Source: Firmicutes bacterium HGW-Firmicutes-1 (lineage in GTDB: Bacteria > Bacillota > Clostridia > Lachnospirales > Vallitaleaceae). Taken from it: DNA of 64,000 bases. The stretch covers positions 53,343-117,342 of the forward strand of contig PHAG01000013.1 in NCBI GenBank assembly GCA_002841625.1. The letters run 5' to 3'. The stretch's first letter is position 1. The number at the start of each line of letters is the position of its first letter. Under the pieces are notes generated by a model. That model did not search any database. It saw nothing but the letters and a program-made list of their open reading frames with translations, and was not told the origin of the DNA. Shown piece after piece: positions 62,741 to 64,000 of this stretch. The position numbers and the translations under genes are program-made.

Positions 62741-64000
62741 TTATTTTCGTCTAACGTCAACTTTCGTAGGTGGAATTTGGGTACCACCCGTATACGGTTC
62801 CTTACCTTTCCCTACTATTATTCCACCATTCTTTTCAATTTCTGGATATGCATTTTTTTGATTTTTAGTTAACGGAGCGGTAGATGATGATTTTGCTTCT
62901 GTAAGATTTATATTCCCTGTTGCTTTATCTTTTCCTACAAAATCAACTCTTGTTTTTACCCCACTATCAGTTTTTATTGTAATTTGCGAAACAACATCGT
63001 TTTGTTTCTTTTTTAATTCCTTACTTAAGCTTTTTTCAAAAGCATCTCCATTAAGTTTATTTTGTTTAAGAACATCTGCTTTGCTCCCACCCTTTAACGC
63101 TCCACTAGTTCCCTCAGAAACTACTTTAGTTCCTTTTTCTGTTGCTTCTTTTACTACTTTTTCTGTAGCTTCTTTTGATACATTTTTGACAATTACTCCT
63201 GTTGCATCAACTGCTTTTATACCTTTGTTTATAGCCTTTCCTCCAGTTGCTGCCCAGCCAGCAATTGGTATACATGCTGCTAAGGATAATCCAGCATTAA
63301 TCTTATCTCCTCTTGCTGTATATATTACTGCATTTGCTCCATCTGCTATCTCTCCAAACCCAGGGACTAGCCCAACTCCATCCAATACTGTCTGCAATGC
63401 ATTTAGTCCTCTTTCAAGCGACTTTCCATCACCTCCACCAGGTAATGGCATTTGTTTTACATATCTCGTATTAGCAAATGGCATTGGTTTTACATTTTTT
63501 ATATTCGCGTAGGGCATTTGTTTTACAACTTTATTGCTACTACCTGGCATTGAAATTGTTAACTTCTTGTTACTCTCCGGAGTCAGCTTACTGTTTCTAC
63601 TTGTTATTTGAGTATCTAACATTTTGAAGGTTGCGTAACTTCCTGTTATTTTAGTATCTATCTTTTTGAAATCTGTATAACTTCCAGTATTTTTTCCTAT
63701 TGTTGGTGGAGTTGTTGTTTTGTTGCTACTGCTTATACTGTTACTTGATGTTGTTGTTGGTGCTTTCGGGCTTACACTTGTCGTTGTTGTTGCTGCTTTC
63801 GGGCTCGCACTCGGCATTGGTGTTGCTGCTTTGGTGCTTGCACTTGGCATTGGTGTTGCTGCTTTCGTATTCGAGCTTGGCATTGGTGTTGCTGCTTTCG
63901 AGCTTGCACTTGGCATTGGTGTTGCTGCTTTGGTGCTTGCACTTGGCATTGGTGTTGCTGCTTTGGTGCTTGCACTTGGCATTGGTGTTGCTGCTTTGGT
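62741..64000 (-). CDS. Polymorphic toxin, C-terminal part (5' end outside window)
   Basis: An open frame runs in from the right edge; about 420 residues are visible. Order: 11-residue repeats of the MPSASTKAATP type, a 14-residue repeat pair (GSYTDFKKIDTKIT, GSYATFKMLDTQIT), more degenerate 11-residue repeats (MPYANIKNVKP, MPFANTRYVKQ), a pre-toxin domain (TVLDGVGLVPGFGEIADG, ARGDKINAGLSLAACIPI), and a C-terminal toxin of about 110 residues with RVDFVG and LTEAKSSS, a plausible PD-(D/E)XK nuclease pair. The N-terminal trafficking domain, which would name the secretion route, is missing. A short immunity-like gene follows. Confidence 0.85.
   Translation of the reverse strand, partial: TKAATPMPSASTKAATPMPSASTKAATPMPSASSKAATPMPSSNTKAATPMPSASTKAATPMPSASPKAATTTTSVSPKAPTTTSSNSISSSNKTTTPPTIGKNTGSYTDFKKIDTKITGSYATFKMLDTQITSRNSKLTPESNKKLTISMPGSSNKVVKQMPYANIKNVKPMPFANTRYVKQMPLPGGGDGKSLERGLNALQTVLDGVGLVPGFGEIADGANAVIYTARGDKINAGLSLAACIPIAGWAATGGKAINKGIKAVDATGVIVKNVSKEATEKVVKEATEKGTKVVSEGTSGALKGGSKADVLKQNKLNGDAFEKSLSKELKKKQNDVVSQITIKTDSGVKTRVDFVGKDKATGNINLTEAKSSSTAPLTKNQKNAYPEIEKNGGIIVGKGKEPYTGGTQIPPTKVDVRRK
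63765..64000 (-). repeat. 33-base coding tandem repeats in the toxin gene
   Basis: About seven direct copies of a 33-base unit coding for an 11-residue Pro/Ala/Thr/Ser repeat, continuing past the window edge. The units are near-identical at the right and decay to the left. Because the unit is a multiple of three, an alternative frame also stays open here, but it is an artefact. Confidence 0.9.

Noticed and set aside
63772..63975. Alternative frame in the toxin repeats (Gln/His-rich)
   Set aside because: A 33-base unit keeps other frames open; only one frame continues into the pre-toxin and toxin domains.

Overview
The window is A+T-rich chromosomal DNA from a low-GC Firmicute. It is most likely an anaerobic member of the Clostridia: it carries WalR/WalK with YycH and YycI, MecA, RlmH, several S-layer-homology (SLH) proteins, TTG/GTG starts behind strong AGGAGG sites, and no sign of an outer-membrane assembly pathway. 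Placement near the Lachnospirales/Vallitalea side of the class is a guess from protein style, not a search. purA, the wal locus and rlmH lie close together in many Firmicutes near the replication origin, so this may be an origin-proximal region (inference).

1-4.03 kb is a probable mobile element integrated at the 3' end of rlmH. It holds a type II restriction-modification unit (HTH protein, 5-cytosine methyltransferase, partial endonuclease), a small acidic protein made of ELD-type triplet repeats, and a large serine recombinase whose last codons lie inside the rlmH 3' end, the site used by staphylococcal SCC elements. 4.0-14 kb is conserved core: rlmH, a bacteriohemerythrin, murA, yycI, yycH, a secreted protein of unknown function, walK, walR, and a LysM/G5/M23 cell-wall hydrolase.

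14.2-36.1 kb is a cell-surface region. Two large S-layer proteins with nearly identical anchoring domains sit about 21 kb apart in opposite orientation. Between them are two more SLH proteins, an RND efflux system (TetR regulator, adaptor, pump and two TolC-like proteins), homoserine dehydrogenase and a membrane-anchored acetyltransferase. 36.4-43.3 kb is mixed: murG, a HIT protein, a soluble histidine kinase, an SH3/CAP secreted protein, a Uma2-family protein, palindromes and short repeats, a three-domain UDG/flavodoxin/SCP2 fusion and a hypothetical protein.

43.4-57.5 kb is a co-directional cluster: a large membrane protein, an ABC-2 transporter, a coiled-coil/GQ-rich membrane protein, a MoxR ATPase, a DUF58 protein, two VWA membrane proteins and a rhomboid protease. 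It is interrupted by a cluster of REP-like repeats between the coiled-coil protein and moxR. It looks like an envelope-associated machine with a MoxR/VWA chaperone module; its function is not known from sequence. A 1.3 kb non-coding stretch with long-stem inverted repeats follows, then purA, mecA, ppnP, an IS21 remnant, and at the right edge a polymorphic-toxin C-terminus with its probable immunity gene (DUF6572-like). No rRNA, tRNA or CRISPR array was recognised.
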